Of a stretch of 64,000 nucleotides of DNA, positions 34,497 to 42,926 are shown piece after piece (the stretch's first letter is position 1; each line of letters starts with the position of its first letter). The position numbers were made by a program, and so were the translations under genes. Source of the DNA: Paenibacillus sp. JDR-2 (GTDB lineage: Bacteria; Bacillota; Bacilli; Paenibacillales; Paenibacillaceae). The stretch covers positions 892,001 to 956,000 of the forward strand of contig NC_012914.1 in NCBI RefSeq assembly GCF_000023585.1, given 5' to 3'. Below the pieces are notes generated by a model. That model was not told the DNA's origin. It did no database searches and saw only the letters and a program-made list of their open reading frames with translations.

Positions 34497-35477
34497 ATGA
34501 GAAAAACAATCAGCTTTGCCGTTGTCCTCCTGTTGCTTCTTGGCGTTACCTTCTGGTCGATGACAACGGGCAGCATTAAGGTTGGATTTATTGAGCTTAT
34601 CGACGGATTAATAAACGGAAACAACGAAGAGGTGGCGGTCGTCCGCGATTTGCGGCTGCCCCGCATTATTGTCTCCATGCTCAGCGGAGCGGCGCTTGCC
34701 GTATCGGGTGCTCTTCTTCAGGCTGTCATGCGTAACCCGCTGGCGGATGCGGGGGTCATCGGAATCTCCTCCGGCGCCGGCTTTGTGTCCGTGCTGATGG
34801 TGACCATCTTTCCGGCAATGTTCTTCTGGATGCCTGTTTTTTCGATTGCCGGAGGCGTTCTTGCTTTCCTGCTCGTATATTCGTTGTCCTGGAAATCCGG
34901 ACTTAACCCGATGAGAACCCTGCTGGTGGGCGTCGCGATCAACGCAACCTTCACGGGACTTGGGCAGTCCTTCAACTACCGGGGCAGCTATGCGGTGACG
35001 TCGGTGAACCAGGCGATCAGCTCGATCTTTACGATGAAGACGTGGACGGATGTCCAGGTGCTTGGTCTTTACGGGGTTATCGGCCTGCTGCTCTCGCTGC
35101 TGGTCATTCCATGGTGCAATATGCTGTCGCTCCAGGATAAGACGGCGGGCAGCCTCGGGCTGAACGTGGCCCGCGCGCGGATTGTGATTTCCGTTATTGC
35201 GGTCCTGCTTGCTTCGGTGGCTACTGCCGTTGGCGGTCTAATCCTGTTCGTAGGCCTGCTGATTCCGCATATCTCCAGGCTGCTTATCGGTTCCGACCAT
35301 AAAGCGCTTATTCCGTTCTCGGCACTGGCCGGAGCGCTGCTTATTTTGTCCGCGGATACGATTGGACGCACGGTCCTGGCGCCTACCGAAATTCCCGCCT
35401 CGATTATTATGACCGTTATCGGCGGACCGTTTCTTGTCTTTATGCTGAGAAAAGGGGGACGCGAATTTGGAGCTTAA
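34497..35477 (+). CDS. Second FecCD-family ABC permease
   Basis: This 326-residue permease (about ten helices) has the family marks LRLPRIIVSMLSGAALAVSG, GVIGISSGAGF and GLILFVGLLIPHISR. I start it at ATG 34497 (MRKTISFAV); an ATG at 34482 overlapping the upstream stop would add Met-Leu-His-Asn-Ala and sits nearer GAGAAGG, so it cannot be excluded. It is translationally linked to the binding-protein gene before it and overlaps the ATPase gene after it by 11 bases. Confidence 0.92.
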   Translation: MRKTISFAVVLLLLLGVTFWSMTTGSIKVGFIELIDGLINGNNEEVAVVRDLRLPRIIVSMLSGAALAVSGALLQAVMRNPLADAGVIGISSGAGFVSVLMVTIFPAMFFWMPVFSIAGGVLAFLLVYSLSWKSGLNPMRTLLVGVAINATFTGLGQSFNYRGSYAVTSVNQAISSIFTMKTWTDVQVLGLYGVIGLLLSLLVIPWCNMLSLQDKTAGSLGLNVARARIVISVIAVLLASVATAVGGLILFVGLLIPHISRLLIGSDHKALIPFSALAGALLILSADTIGRTVLAPTEIPASIIMTVIGGPFLVFMLRKGGREFGA

Positions 35478-36240
35478 CCGGGTGACGTTTGCTTATAAGG
35501 AGAAGTCACATACCCTCCATGAGGTGACTGCTTCGATCGAAGAAGGGAAAATTACAACCATTATCGGGCCAAACGGCAGCGGCAAGTCTACCTTGCTTGG
35601 CGTATTGTCGCGGCACTACCTGCCGCAAAGCGGGGAAGCGGTGCTGGGCGGCAAAGCGATCTCGGCGTACAAGCCGCGCGAGCTCGCCCGCAAGCTGGCG
35701 GTCGTTCACCAGCAGAACGAAGCGCCGTCCGACATAACGGTGGAGAAGCTTGTTGCCTTCGGAAGGCTGCCTCACCGCAATATGTGGATGCCCGGCGGGG
35801 AAGAGGACGACGCTGCCATTGAATGGGCGCTGGAGCTGACGGGTTTGTCCGGGGGGCGGAAGCAGCGCTTGACCGAGATGTCGGGCGGAGAGCGGCAGCG
35901 CGTATGGATTGCGATGGCGCTGGCGCAGCGTACGCCAATCTTGTTTTTGGATGAACCAACGACCTTTCTGGATATGTTCTACCAATATGAGCTGCTGGAG
36001 CTTATCCGCAGGCTGAATGTCGAGCATGGTCTAACGATCGTCATGGTGCTGCATGATCTGAATCAGGCGATCCGCTACAGCGACCATTTGCTTGTAATGA
36101 AGGAAGGGAAGCTGCTGCTTCAGGGGCCTCCCGAATTCGTGGTGACGGAGCATACGATGAAGGAGATTTACGGAATCGAGGTTGCCATCCGCAGCGATGA
36201 AAGAACGGGTATGTATATGGTGCCGATTGGAGTAAAATAG
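35467..36240 (+). CDS. Second FecE-type ABC ATPase
   Basis: This 257-residue ATPase powers the second importer. Walker A is GPNGSGKST (about 37-45), the signature MSGGERQRV (about 140), Walker B ILFLDEP and the His switch VLHDLNQA. Unlike its counterpart at 26073 it ends after the ABC domain with no monooxygenase fused, which makes the fusion there stand out. The start is a TTG at 35467 behind GGGGGACG, inside the end of the permease gene. Confidence 0.92.
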   Translation: MELNRVTFAYKEKSHTLHEVTASIEEGKITTIIGPNGSGKSTLLGVLSRHYLPQSGEAVLGGKAISAYKPRELARKLAVVHQQNEAPSDITVEKLVAFGRLPHRNMWMPGGEEDDAAIEWALELTGLSGGRKQRLTEMSGGERQRVWIAMALAQRTPILFLDEPTTFLDMFYQYELLELIRRLNVEHGLTIVMVLHDLNQAIRYSDHLLVMKEGKLLLQGPPEFVVTEHTMKEIYGIEVAIRSDERTGMYMVPIGVK

Positions 36241-36253
36241 GCGATTTAAGATG

Positions 36254-36288
36254 AGCCGGATCCTGCTGAAGCGGGGTTCGGCTTTTTT
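36254..36288 (+). terminator. Intrinsic terminator of the NEAT/second-importer operon
   Basis: AGCCGGA pairs with TTCGGCT (one G-U) followed by six T. It closes the heme locus. Confidence 0.75.
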
Positions 36289-36415
36289 GGCGTTAAAATT
36301 GGTAAGGGTTGGAGAAACTTTTTTTATTTTCCGTAAAGGAAAAATGGAGATCATTTATTTTTTCATATAGAATAGATAAGAGATATAAAGAGATGAACAC
36401 TCAAGTTGGAGGAGA

Positions 36416-37666
36416 ATGAAATTGTATTGCCATCATTGCGTTAGGGAGCATGATGCGGATGCCGTATACTGCAGCAGATGCGGCAGGCTGCTGGAGCCAG
36501 AGCGGAATTTGCAGCACGGAACAGATGATCAGGCGGCAGCGTTTGAAGAATGGGATATAGCAAAGGACCAGGCAAGCTCAGCATTGGAGACGTCGCAACC
36601 GCCGTTAAAGCAGACTGGCCGGGGCAGTTTGTTCATCGGACTGATCCCCGTCATTGTACTCTTTGGTATTGCAGCGGTACTGTTGTCCTATTATTTATAT
36701 GAAGCCAGATTAAATAACCGAGTCCTGGATTGGCAGAATGCTGCCAGACAGGAGGCATTGGCGGGTAAATACGAGGAGGCATTCCGGCAGCTGAACAAAG
36801 CGGCGGATGCGCGTCCGGATTTCAAGCCGGTGCAGGCAGATTTGAAGGTTGTGGAAGAGGCTTTATCGCTTGACCGTACGTTGACGGAAATTCAGCAGCG
36901 CCTGGACGACCAGGATCTGGGCGAAGCATCTATCCAGCTGGAGCAGGTGAAGTCGAAGCTTCGCGGACGGGAAGAGCCGATTTTTGGCAGAGTACGGGAT
37001 CTGGTTGACGAAATGTCGACGAAGGTAACGGTGCTTCAAGTATCGGCGGAGTATGAGAGCATGACCGGTATTGACGACCTTGCGGGGGAGTATAACCAGG
37101 TGAAGGGCTTGTCCGGAGACGAGGCGCTTGCGCTGCGACAGAAGATCGAAGCGAAGATTGCGGATATCAGCTATGACGAGGCCGACGCGATGCGTAAGAA
37201 GAAGAACTTCTCGGCGGCTATTACGGCAGCGCAAAAAGGGCTCATCTACGCGCCTGACAACGATAAGCTGACTAAGCTGTATGACCGGATTGTAGTAGAG
37301 AAGAAAAACTTCGAAGACGCGGAGCAGCAGCGGATTGAGCAGGCGATGCAGAAGGCGGCGGAAGAGGATCTGATCAATCAGACGGCGGCGGTTAAAGTGA
37401 AGCATATCGATGCGCAGCTTGATCTTTTTGGCGATTTTAACGTGAAGGGGGAACTGCTCAACGCAGCTACCCGGCCGATTTATTCCGTGGTCATTGAATA
37501 TACGGTTCATGATTCGGAAGGAAAAGTGATTACAACGGGCAAGGTGGATGCAACCCCTTCTTATATTGAGGCGGGCGAGACGTTCAGCTTCTCCTTTGTT
37601 GTTCATCATGTGCAGGATGAGAATGCAACAGTGGCTATCGATCATATGACTTGGTATTTGGATTAG
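36416..37666 (+). CDS. Zinc-ribbon, single-pass membrane protein with FxLYD-like C-terminus
   Basis: This 416-residue protein has an N-terminal zinc ribbon (Cys5, Cys8, Cys19, Cys22), a short linker, one membrane helix (about 73-94) and then an extracellular helical region with TPR-like periodicity (about 100-310, including two Gln/Glu/Lys-rich coiled stretches). The last 90 residues (AQLDLFGDFNVKGELLNAAT) look like an FxLYD domain. It is followed after 11 bases by a serine protease gene, so they probably act together at the membrane. The exact role is unknown; a cytosolic zinc ribbon linked to an outside sensor arm suggests signalling or a scaffold. GGAGGAG precedes the ATG. Confidence 0.75.
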   Translation: MKLYCHHCVREHDADAVYCSRCGRLLEPERNLQHGTDDQAAAFEEWDIAKDQASSALETSQPPLKQTGRGSLFIGLIPVIVLFGIAAVLLSYYLYEARLNNRVLDWQNAARQEALAGKYEEAFRQLNKAADARPDFKPVQADLKVVEEALSLDRTLTEIQQRLDDQDLGEASIQLEQVKSKLRGREEPIFGRVRDLVDEMSTKVTVLQVSAEYESMTGIDDLAGEYNQVKGLSGDEALALRQKIEAKIADISYDEADAMRKKKNFSAAITAAQKGLIYAPDNDKLTKLYDRIVVEKKNFEDAEQQRIEQAMQKAAEEDLINQTAAVKVKHIDAQLDLFGDFNVKGELLNAATRPIYSVVIEYTVHDSEGKVITTGKVDATPSYIEAGETFSFSFVVHHVQDENATVAIDHMTWYLD

Positions 37667-37677
37667 GGGAATTAGTC

Positions 37678-38832
37678 ATGAAAAAAGGAACATGGATTAG
37701 TCTCATCGCGTCTGTGGCGGTGCTCTGTGCGGGAGCGGGCACCGCTGTGTATATACATGCGGAGGTGCCGAAGCAGCTAAGCGGCCTGCCTTTACTCGCT
37801 GATGCTAACGCCGGCGCGCCTAAGTCGTTAAAGGATATTATTTACGCAACGCAAAAGCTGGTTGTCATGATCGAAACGGAGGACGGAACGCAAGGCTCGG
37901 GTTTCGTCTATAACGATAAAGGCGACCTGATTACCAATGCCCATGTGGTTGCCGGTGCGAGCAAGGTAACGGTAAAAACGGCCGATGCGCGCGAGCTCGA
38001 AGGAGATGTCATCGGCATCAGTACGGAGACTGACGTTGCGGTTGTACGGGTTGCCGGACTAGCGGGAGTAGAACCGCTTTCGATGGTACGGAAGGATAAG
38101 GCGGAGATTGGCGACGAAGTTATCGCGATCGGCAGTCCGCTTGGCTTCCAGAATACCGTTACGACCGGCATTGTCAGCGGCGTAGGCCGGAGCTTCGAGA
38201 TCAAGCCTTACACGTATAACGATCTGTACCAGATCTCGGCGCCAATTGCTCCGGGCAACAGCGGCGGGCCGCTGGTCGATAAGAAGACCGGCGAGGTTCT
38301 GGGCATTAACTCCGCCGGGATCGAGCAAAGCTCGATTGGCTTCAGCATACCCATCGTAAACGTGCTGGATATGGCCGAGGCATGGTCGGAGCATCCGATG
38401 AAGTCCTTGCCGGAGTGGAAGCCATCCGAGGATGACAGTAATGTGAAGAAGGACGCATCGATTACCGAGTATGCGGAATATTTGGTTACTCACTTTTACG
38501 ACAGTCTTAACAATGCCGACTATGTCTACGCTTATTCCCTGCTTGGCGGCAACTGGAAGCTTGGCACTAGCTACGAGGTGTTCCGTCAAGGTTACATGAT
38601 GACCCGGAACGTCGTTATCGACAACATCCATGTCACCAAGGAGAGCAACGACGAGGCGATTGTCACGGCGATCATCTCGGTTGATGAACGGGTAGACGGA
38701 GAGTACCGGCTCAGCAAGTATCAGGTTACCTACGACGTTGGCTACGAGAACGATCAGCTCAAGCTGATCAGCGGCAAGGGTAAAGTCATCAAGCAAGGTG
38801 AAGAGCAAGATAAGCCTGTCAAGGCTAAATGA
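37678..38832 (+). CDS. HtrA/trypsin-like serine protease without PDZ domain
   Basis: This 384-residue membrane-anchored or secreted protease has an N-terminal hydrophobic helix (about 7-27) and a trypsin-like domain (about 50-235). The triad is visible: His89 in ITNAHVVAGA, Asp119 in STETDVAVVRV and Ser195 in APIAPGNSGGPLV. Instead of a PDZ domain there is a C-terminal region of about 115 residues (ITEYAEYLVTHFYDSLN to the end) that resembles a small alpha/beta fold of the NTF2 kind. The start at 37678 gives the normal MKK signal; the ribosome site is weak. It is cotranscribed with the zinc-ribbon gene and probably degrades or processes envelope proteins under stress. Confidence 0.85.
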   Translation: MKKGTWISLIASVAVLCAGAGTAVYIHAEVPKQLSGLPLLADANAGAPKSLKDIIYATQKLVVMIETEDGTQGSGFVYNDKGDLITNAHVVAGASKVTVKTADARELEGDVIGISTETDVAVVRVAGLAGVEPLSMVRKDKAEIGDEVIAIGSPLGFQNTVTTGIVSGVGRSFEIKPYTYNDLYQISAPIAPGNSGGPLVDKKTGEVLGINSAGIEQSSIGFSIPIVNVLDMAEAWSEHPMKSLPEWKPSEDDSNVKKDASITEYAEYLVTHFYDSLNNADYVYAYSLLGGNWKLGTSYEVFRQGYMMTRNVVIDNIHVTKESNDEAIVTAIISVDERVDGEYRLSKYQVTYDVGYENDQLKLISGKGKVIKQGEEQDKPVKAK

Positions 38833-38851
38833 GGCTGAACGGTTTGAAGGA

Positions 38852-38886
38852 AAGGTCGCGGGTAGAGGCTCGCGGCCTTTTTGTTG
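38852..38886 (+). terminator. Intrinsic terminator after the protease gene
   Basis: AAGGTCGCG pairs with CGCGGCCTT (one G-U) followed by a T-rich run. Bases 38890-39215 contain no gene; short, imperfect direct repeats around TGTACAG and GGCTCAACCC suggest a decayed intergenic repeat. Confidence 0.8.
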
Positions 38887-39220
38887 TTTGCCCTATAAGG
38901 AAGCTGGCTCGGTCGACGCTGTTTTCGATCATAAACGGTAATCTGCAGCTAACCAGCTCAGCGCTAGAGGGGAATAGTCCGCAAAAATTGCACGAAATAC
39001 ATCGTAATGGAGCGTTTGAGTGTTGGAACACCAAATACCCTGTACAGAGTGCAGGATATTGGGCATGGGGTTGGCTATATTGCCTCGGTTAGACGAATTA
39101 TAGGGCACTTTGTACAGTATATTTGGCTCAACCCAGCCCAATTGGCTGTTTATGCTGTCATTCGTGCAACGTGCAATTTAAGCATGCCGGGCTCGAGCGG
39201 AATCGCTCAAAAAAGAAAGC

Positions 39221-39252
39221 TGGAAGGCCGTACTCGGCCTTCCAGCTTGGTT
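39221..39252 (-). terminator. Intrinsic terminator of the Pro/Gly-repeat gene
   Basis: AAGCTGGAAGGCCG and CGGCCTTCCAGCTT form a 14-bp perfect stem; the minus strand continues TTCTTTTTTG. Confidence 0.9.
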
Positions 39253-39257
39253 TATCT

Positions 39258-40055
39258 TTATACCTCTTCCGGATCATAGGTGGCGAAGTGTTCGGCAACG
39301 TTCAGATGGGCAATGTCCGTCAGCTCCTGCGGTAGTTCATCCTCTTCGTCAGATCTTCCGGTTGCAGTGAAAATCAACTCGATTGCAACCGTATCAAAGC
39401 GTTGTACCGGGAATGTCAGCAGCGTTTGCGGTATAACGCGGCCATTCAAGCGGAGAATACACTGAATTGGCCCTCCGATCGGAATTCCGCTTACCGAAGC
39501 AATCTGGCCGTTAAACGAGAAACGTACTACGCCGGTTTGAGCAAGCGAATCGCGAATGCTCATGCCAGGCCAGAACGGTACGCGGTAAGCATTCGTTACG
39601 TTCGGAAAGAAACGTCCGCCGTTAATGACAACAGTGACATATGCCGGTCCGGGCTGAGGAGGGAACGGCGGGAAGAACGGCGGGAAGAACGGCGGGAAAA
39701 ACGGCGGAAACGGTCCTGGCCCTGGCGGGAATGGCCCCGGCCCCGGTGGAAACGGCCCTGGCCCTGGCGGGAATGGCCCCGGCCCTGGCGGGAATGGCCC
39801 TGGCCCCGGTGGAAACGGCCCTGGCCCTGGCGGGAATGGCCCCGGCCCTGGCGGGAATGGCCCCGGCCCCGGTGGGAATGGCCCCGGCCCTGGCGGGAAT
39901 GGCCCTGGCCCCGGTCCTGGCCCTGGTCCTGGCCCTGGTCCAGGAGGTGGCGGAGGCGGACCAGGCATTAACGTCCGCGTGCCCCCGCAGCCGCAGTTGC
40001 TCACAACGGTGTTGTTGCCTTTCCCTTCGATATACTTATAAGTATAGCTGCTCAT
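39258..40055 (-). CDS. Pro/Gly-rich repeat protein with DUF4430-like C-terminal domain
   Basis: This 265-residue protein has a short polar N-terminus (about 1-28, with CGCGG), a Pro/Gly tract (about 30-140) made of GPGPGP then nine Phe-Pro-Pro-Gly-Pro-Gly-Pro units and a run of Phe-Pro-Pro-Phe, and a globular C-terminus (about 145-265: TVVINGGRFFPN, SIRDSLAQTGVVRF, LNGRVIPQTLL) that resembles DUF4430 or a ubiquitin-like beta-grasp fold. There is no signal peptide or membrane helix, so a spore coat or inclusion protein is one guess, not shown. GGAG lies about 13 bases before the ATG. The repeat would fold as an extended polyproline rod. Confidence 0.7.
   Translation of the reverse strand: MSSYTYKYIEGKGNNTVVSNCGCGGTRTLMPGPPPPPPGPGPGPGPGPGPGPFPPGPGPFPPGPGPFPPGPGPFPPGPGPFPPGPGPFPPGPGPFPPGPGPFPPGPGPFPPGPGPFPPFFPPFFPPFFPPFPPQPGPAYVTVVINGGRFFPNVTNAYRVPFWPGMSIRDSLAQTGVVRFSFNGQIASVSGIPIGGPIQCILRLNGRVIPQTLLTFPVQRFDTVAIELIFTATGRSDEEDELPQELTDIAHLNVAEHFATYDPEEV
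39715..39925. repeat. 21-bp coding repeats in the Pro/Gly gene
   Basis: About nine units of 21 bp (GGCCCTGGCGGGAATGGCCC-like on the plus strand) encode the heptad Phe-Pro-Pro-Gly-Pro-Gly-Pro. Synonymous C/T changes mark individual units. Copy number is likely to vary by slippage. Confidence 0.88.
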
Positions 40056-40173
40056 GCGTTTTGTCAGACTCCTTCGTATGACAGATTAGGCAATCATCCT
40101 GATCCATCTTATGCGGCGGATGCCTATCCGTGTGCACGAAGCAGCAGCTATGGGACATATTGCGACAAAAATA

Positions 40174-40205
40174 AACAAGGCTGCCCCAAAAGGGACAGCC
40201 TTGTT
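40174..40205 (-). terminator. Intrinsic terminator of sodA
   Basis: AACAAGGCTG and CAGCCTTGTT form a ten-base stem; the minus strand runs on TTTATTTTTG. Confidence 0.88.
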
Positions 40206-40223
40206 GTATTCAACCAACTGCTA

Positions 40224-40835
40224 TTAAACAGCTGCTTCGTAACGTTTGCCAACTTCAGCCCAGTTTACAACGTTCCAGAACGCTGCAATGTAGTCAGGGC
40301 GTTTGTTTTGGTAGTTCAGGTAGTAAGCATGCTCCCAAACGTCCAGACCAAGGATAGGCGTTTCGCCTTCGAAGATCGGGCTGTCTTGGTTAGGCAGGCT
40401 CGATACTTTCAGCTTGCCGTCTTTAACGGAGAGCCAAGCCCAGCCGCTGCCGAAGCGAGTTGTAGCTGCTTTCGCGAATTCAGCTTTGAACGCGTCGAAG
40501 CCGCCCAGTTCGCTGTCGATTGCCGCAGCAAGTGCGCCAGTTGGAGCGCCGCCGCCGTTAGGGCCGATTACTTCCCAGAAGAGGGAGTGGTTTGCATGGC
40601 CGCCGCCGTTGTTGCGTACAGCCGTTTTGATTGCGTCCGGAACGATTGCCAGGTTGTTAGCCAGCAGTTCTTCCAGGGACTTGTCTTGCAGCTCAGGAGC
40701 TTGTTCCAGAGCAGCGTTCAGGTTAGTCACGTAAGCGTTGTGGTGACGGCCGTGGTGGATTTCCATTGTAAGCGCGTCGATATGCGGTTCAAGAGCGTCT
40801 TTAGCGTAAGGCAAAGCAGGTAATTGATGAGCCAT
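40224..40835 (-). CDS. sodA: Superoxide dismutase, Mn/Fe type
   Basis: This 203-residue enzyme converts superoxide to oxygen and peroxide in the cytoplasm. All four metal ligands are present: His27, His83 (ANHSLFW), Asp165 and His169 ([12 protein letters not shown]). The Gly-Gly-Gly-His of [10 protein letters not shown] and the Gln/Gly pattern (GSGWAWL) favour manganese. It is a single gene with its own promoter (TTGATT-17-GATAAT on the minus strand, 40880-40908), which overlaps a perfect 14-bp palindrome. Length is standard. Confidence 0.95.
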   Translation of the reverse strand: MAHQLPALPYAKDALEPHIDALTMEIHHGRHHNAYVTNLNAALEQAPELQDKSLEELLANNLAIVPDAIKTAVRNNGGGHANHSLFWEVIGPNGGGAPTGALAAAIDSELGGFDAFKAEFAKAATTRFGSGWAWLSVKDGKLKVSSLPNQDSPIFEGETPILGLDVWEHAYYLNYQNKRPDYIAAFWNVVNWAEVGKRYEAAV

Positions 40836-40879
40836 GATTAACAGCCTCCCATAAATAGGTTATGTAAAACTCTTCTCAT

Positions 40880-40919
40880 ATTATCCCTTATCCGAGTACA
40901 TAAATCAACATTAATGTTG
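40880..40919 (-). promoter_or_regulatory. sodA promoter with 14-bp palindrome over the -35
   Basis: On the minus strand TTGATT (plus 40903-40908) and GATAAT (plus 40880-40885) are exactly 17 bases apart. CAACATTAATGTTG (40906-40919) is a perfect palindrome overlapping the -35 and may be a repressor operator. The rest of the 40836-41184 gap is A/T-rich and also holds a cre-like site. Confidence 0.6.
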
Positions 40920-41030
40920 CAAAAGTCGAATGGTGACGGACTACGAGTTGTAGAATGTCACGGGGATCAAGGAAATATGCAAAAACATTAGAAAACGAGC
41001 CAAATCCAGAGTAAACAGCTAATAAATACA

Positions 41031-41044
41031 TGTAAGCGCTTAAA
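41031..41044. promoter_or_regulatory. cre-like site upstream of the GNAT gene
   Basis: TGTAAGCGCTTAAA matches the CcpA cre consensus at 13 of 14 positions and contains the perfect palindrome TAAGCGCTTA. It is about 140 bases before the GNAT start and 200 bases upstream of sodA on the other strand. Confidence 0.45.
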
Positions 41045-41184
41045 ATAAAGCGTTTTCAACGTAATTTAGCAAATTTCTTTAAAATTTTTAAGTTTTTTTT
41101 TAAGACAAAAAGAGGATTTCGTTAAAAAATGTCGTAAAATATATAAATGCAGCACTATGACAATGTATAGAAGGTGTATAATTA

Positions 41185-41607
41185 ATGAACGTTCGTTCCT
41201 TCCAGTTGTCTGATTACAGACCGGTAACTACACTCCTTGAGGAAGTATTATCCGAAGAGTGTTACGAACAAACGATGGAAGCTTTTGCGCGTCAATTGTC
41301 ATGGGACAGTGAGCTTGTACTTGTCGCTGTCGAAGAGTCGGAAATTGTAGGTATGATCATCGGCACGATTGATAATAACAAAGGTTATTACTATCGTATT
41401 GCTGTTCATACAGAGTATCGTCGCCAAGGAATTGGCAAGGCGCTTATACAAGCTTTGCGGCAGCGCTTCGAGCAGCGCAACGTTTCCAAAATATTAATTA
41501 CCGCCGACGAGCATAATGAACCGGTGTTGCCGTTATATGAAGCGATGGGTTATGCTTCGAACGACTTTTTCCGTTCATTCCAGAAATTAAGTATTGTAGC
41601 AGGCTAA
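41185..41607 (+). CDS. GNAT-family N-acetyltransferase
   Basis: This 140-residue protein transfers an acetyl group from acetyl-CoA to an unknown amine. The acetyl-CoA-binding motif A is clear (VHTEYRRQGIGKALIQALRQ, with Arg-Arg-Gln-Gly-Ile-Gly), followed by the beta-strand and ADEHNEPVLPLYEAMGY of motif B. It is a stand-alone gene with AAGGTG eight bases before the ATG and a terminator at 41643. Small single-domain members of this family act on proteins, antibiotics or small metabolites, and the sequence does not tell which. Confidence 0.88.
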   Translation: MNVRSFQLSDYRPVTTLLEEVLSEECYEQTMEAFARQLSWDSELVLVAVEESEIVGMIIGTIDNNKGYYYRIAVHTEYRRQGIGKALIQALRQRFEQRNVSKILITADEHNEPVLPLYEAMGYASNDFFRSFQKLSIVAG

Positions 41608-41642
41608 ACGGCTTCCAAATTCAGCCTAATAGCCATATTGTG

Positions 41643-41692
41643 CAGGGCATATCTGCATCGCCATTGCTTTTGGCGGTCAGATATGCTTTTCT
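41643..41692 (+). terminator. Intrinsic terminator after the GNAT gene
   Basis: GCATATCTG and CAGATATGC enclose an inner stem and are followed by TTTTCTATTT. Confidence 0.75.
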
Positions 41693-41778
41693 ATTTAAAA
41701 GGACTATTGTTTGGAACATACGAATGGGGCGCTTGATGCCGCCCTTGGCCCGTTTCACAATAAGTAAGGAGAGGCGTC

Positions 41779-42336
41779 ATGGACATTTATCGGCACTGTG
41801 TTATCAAAAGCTTCAAGCACGACGGTCATATTCACCGAACATGGCAGCGCAACTACCTTGTGCCGGAAGAACGGCTTGCGCCGGTGCACAGGGATAACCA
41901 AATCATTGTGCTAATAAATCGTCAGACGCCTATATTGGAATCCGACGGCAAGCAATGGATCAGCCGCGTGCCGGCGGTATCGTTCTTTATTCCCGGTGAA
42001 TGGTTTAATGTCGTAGCGCTGCTGGAAGACAGCGGCATCCGTTACTATTGCAATATCGCATCTCCTCCTTATTTGCAGGGGGACGTGCTTACTTATATCG
42101 ATTATGATCTGGACGTTATCCGCACGACCGAAGGCAACCGTTATGTCGTGGATCAGGACGAGTACCAGATGCACAAGCTGGCTTATCATTATCCGCAGAT
42201 GGTGGAGGACAAGGTTCAGCAAGGACTGGCTGCGCTTCTCAGACGAATGGACGAGGGAGCGGTGCCTTTTCAGGATGACATTGTCCAAAGCTACTATGCA
42301 GACTGGCATAGCACCTGTGGGGAAAGCGAGGGGTAG
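41779..42336 (+). CDS. DUF402 protein, nucleoside tri-/diphosphate phosphatase-like (Ntdp)
   Basis: This 185-residue protein belongs to the DUF402 family, whose studied members hydrolyse nucleoside tri- and diphosphates. Characteristic parts are the N-terminal HRTWQRNYLV, the beta-barrel core with RYYCNIASPPYLQGDVLTYIDYDLDV and the Asp-rich DQDEYQMHKL. The Tyr-Ile-Asp-Tyr-Asp-Leu-Asp cluster is the expected metal/phosphate site. GGAGAGG lies close to the ATG. The next gene, a signal peptidase, begins five bases after its stop, so they share an mRNA, though no functional link is apparent. Confidence 0.85.
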   Translation: MDIYRHCVIKSFKHDGHIHRTWQRNYLVPEERLAPVHRDNQIIVLINRQTPILESDGKQWISRVPAVSFFIPGEWFNVVALLEDSGIRYYCNIASPPYLQGDVLTYIDYDLDVIRTTEGNRYVVDQDEYQMHKLAYHYPQMVEDKVQQGLAALLRRMDEGAVPFQDDIVQSYYADWHSTCGESEG

Positions 42337-42341
42337 GCTGG

Positions 42342-42926
42342 ATGAGTGTTTCCCCTTCTGATCTGAATGAAACCGCCCCGCGGGAGGTTCGTGAAAAGCC
42401 TCATTGGTTCAAGGAAGTGCTGGAGTGGGCGAAGACCATTACGATTTCTTTTCTGATCGTTATGGTGCTGCATCTGTTTGTCTTTAACCTCTCGACAGTC
42501 GAAGGGCATTCCATGGAGCCGACGCTTCAGGACCGGGAGTGGCTGTTCGTGAATAAAGCAGCTTATCTGATCGGCAATCCCAAGCTTGGGGATATCGTTA
42601 TTCTCGAGGATCCTTCCGCTTACGGCACCGAAAAAGATTTTCTGGTGAAGCGGGTTGTTGGCGTAGCGGGCGACCGCATCGAAATATACAATAAACGGCT
42701 CTACCGTAACGGGGAACAGGTATCGGAGGCCTATACCGATGTCGAGATCGAGGATCTGGACTTTATGCCTATCATTGTTCCGAAAGGGCAGTATTTCGTT
42801 ATGGGGGACAACCGCCATGCGAGAGCCAGCAAGGACAGCCGGATTTTTGGCACCGTACCGCGTACCATGATCCACGGCAGAGCGGATATTATATTATGGC
42901 CGTTCAAACAGGTGAAGGTATTATAA
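42342..42926 (+). CDS. Signal peptidase I
   Basis: This 194-residue membrane serine protease cleaves signal peptides from exported proteins. One membrane helix (about 32-50) is followed by the catalytic Ser57 in EGHSMEPTL and Lys103 in FLVKRVVGVAGDRI, and the box E motif GDNRHARASKDSR. The cytoplasmic N-terminus of about 30 residues is acidic and basic in patches. Bacillus-type SipS proteins have the same layout and length. GGGGT precedes the start only weakly; translation is probably coupled to the upstream gene. Confidence 0.93.
   Translation: MSVSPSDLNETAPREVREKPHWFKEVLEWAKTITISFLIVMVLHLFVFNLSTVEGHSMEPTLQDREWLFVNKAAYLIGNPKLGDIVILEDPSAYGTEKDFLVKRVVGVAGDRIEIYNKRLYRNGEQVSEAYTDVEIEDLDFMPIIVPKGQYFVMGDNRHARASKDSRIFGTVPRTMIHGRADIILWPFKQVKVL

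Noticed and set aside
39402..40081. Plus-strand frames over the Pro/Gly gene
   Set aside because: They arise from GC-rich 21-bp repeats read backwards (Arg/Pro/Trp runs); the minus-strand frame has start, ribosome site and terminator.
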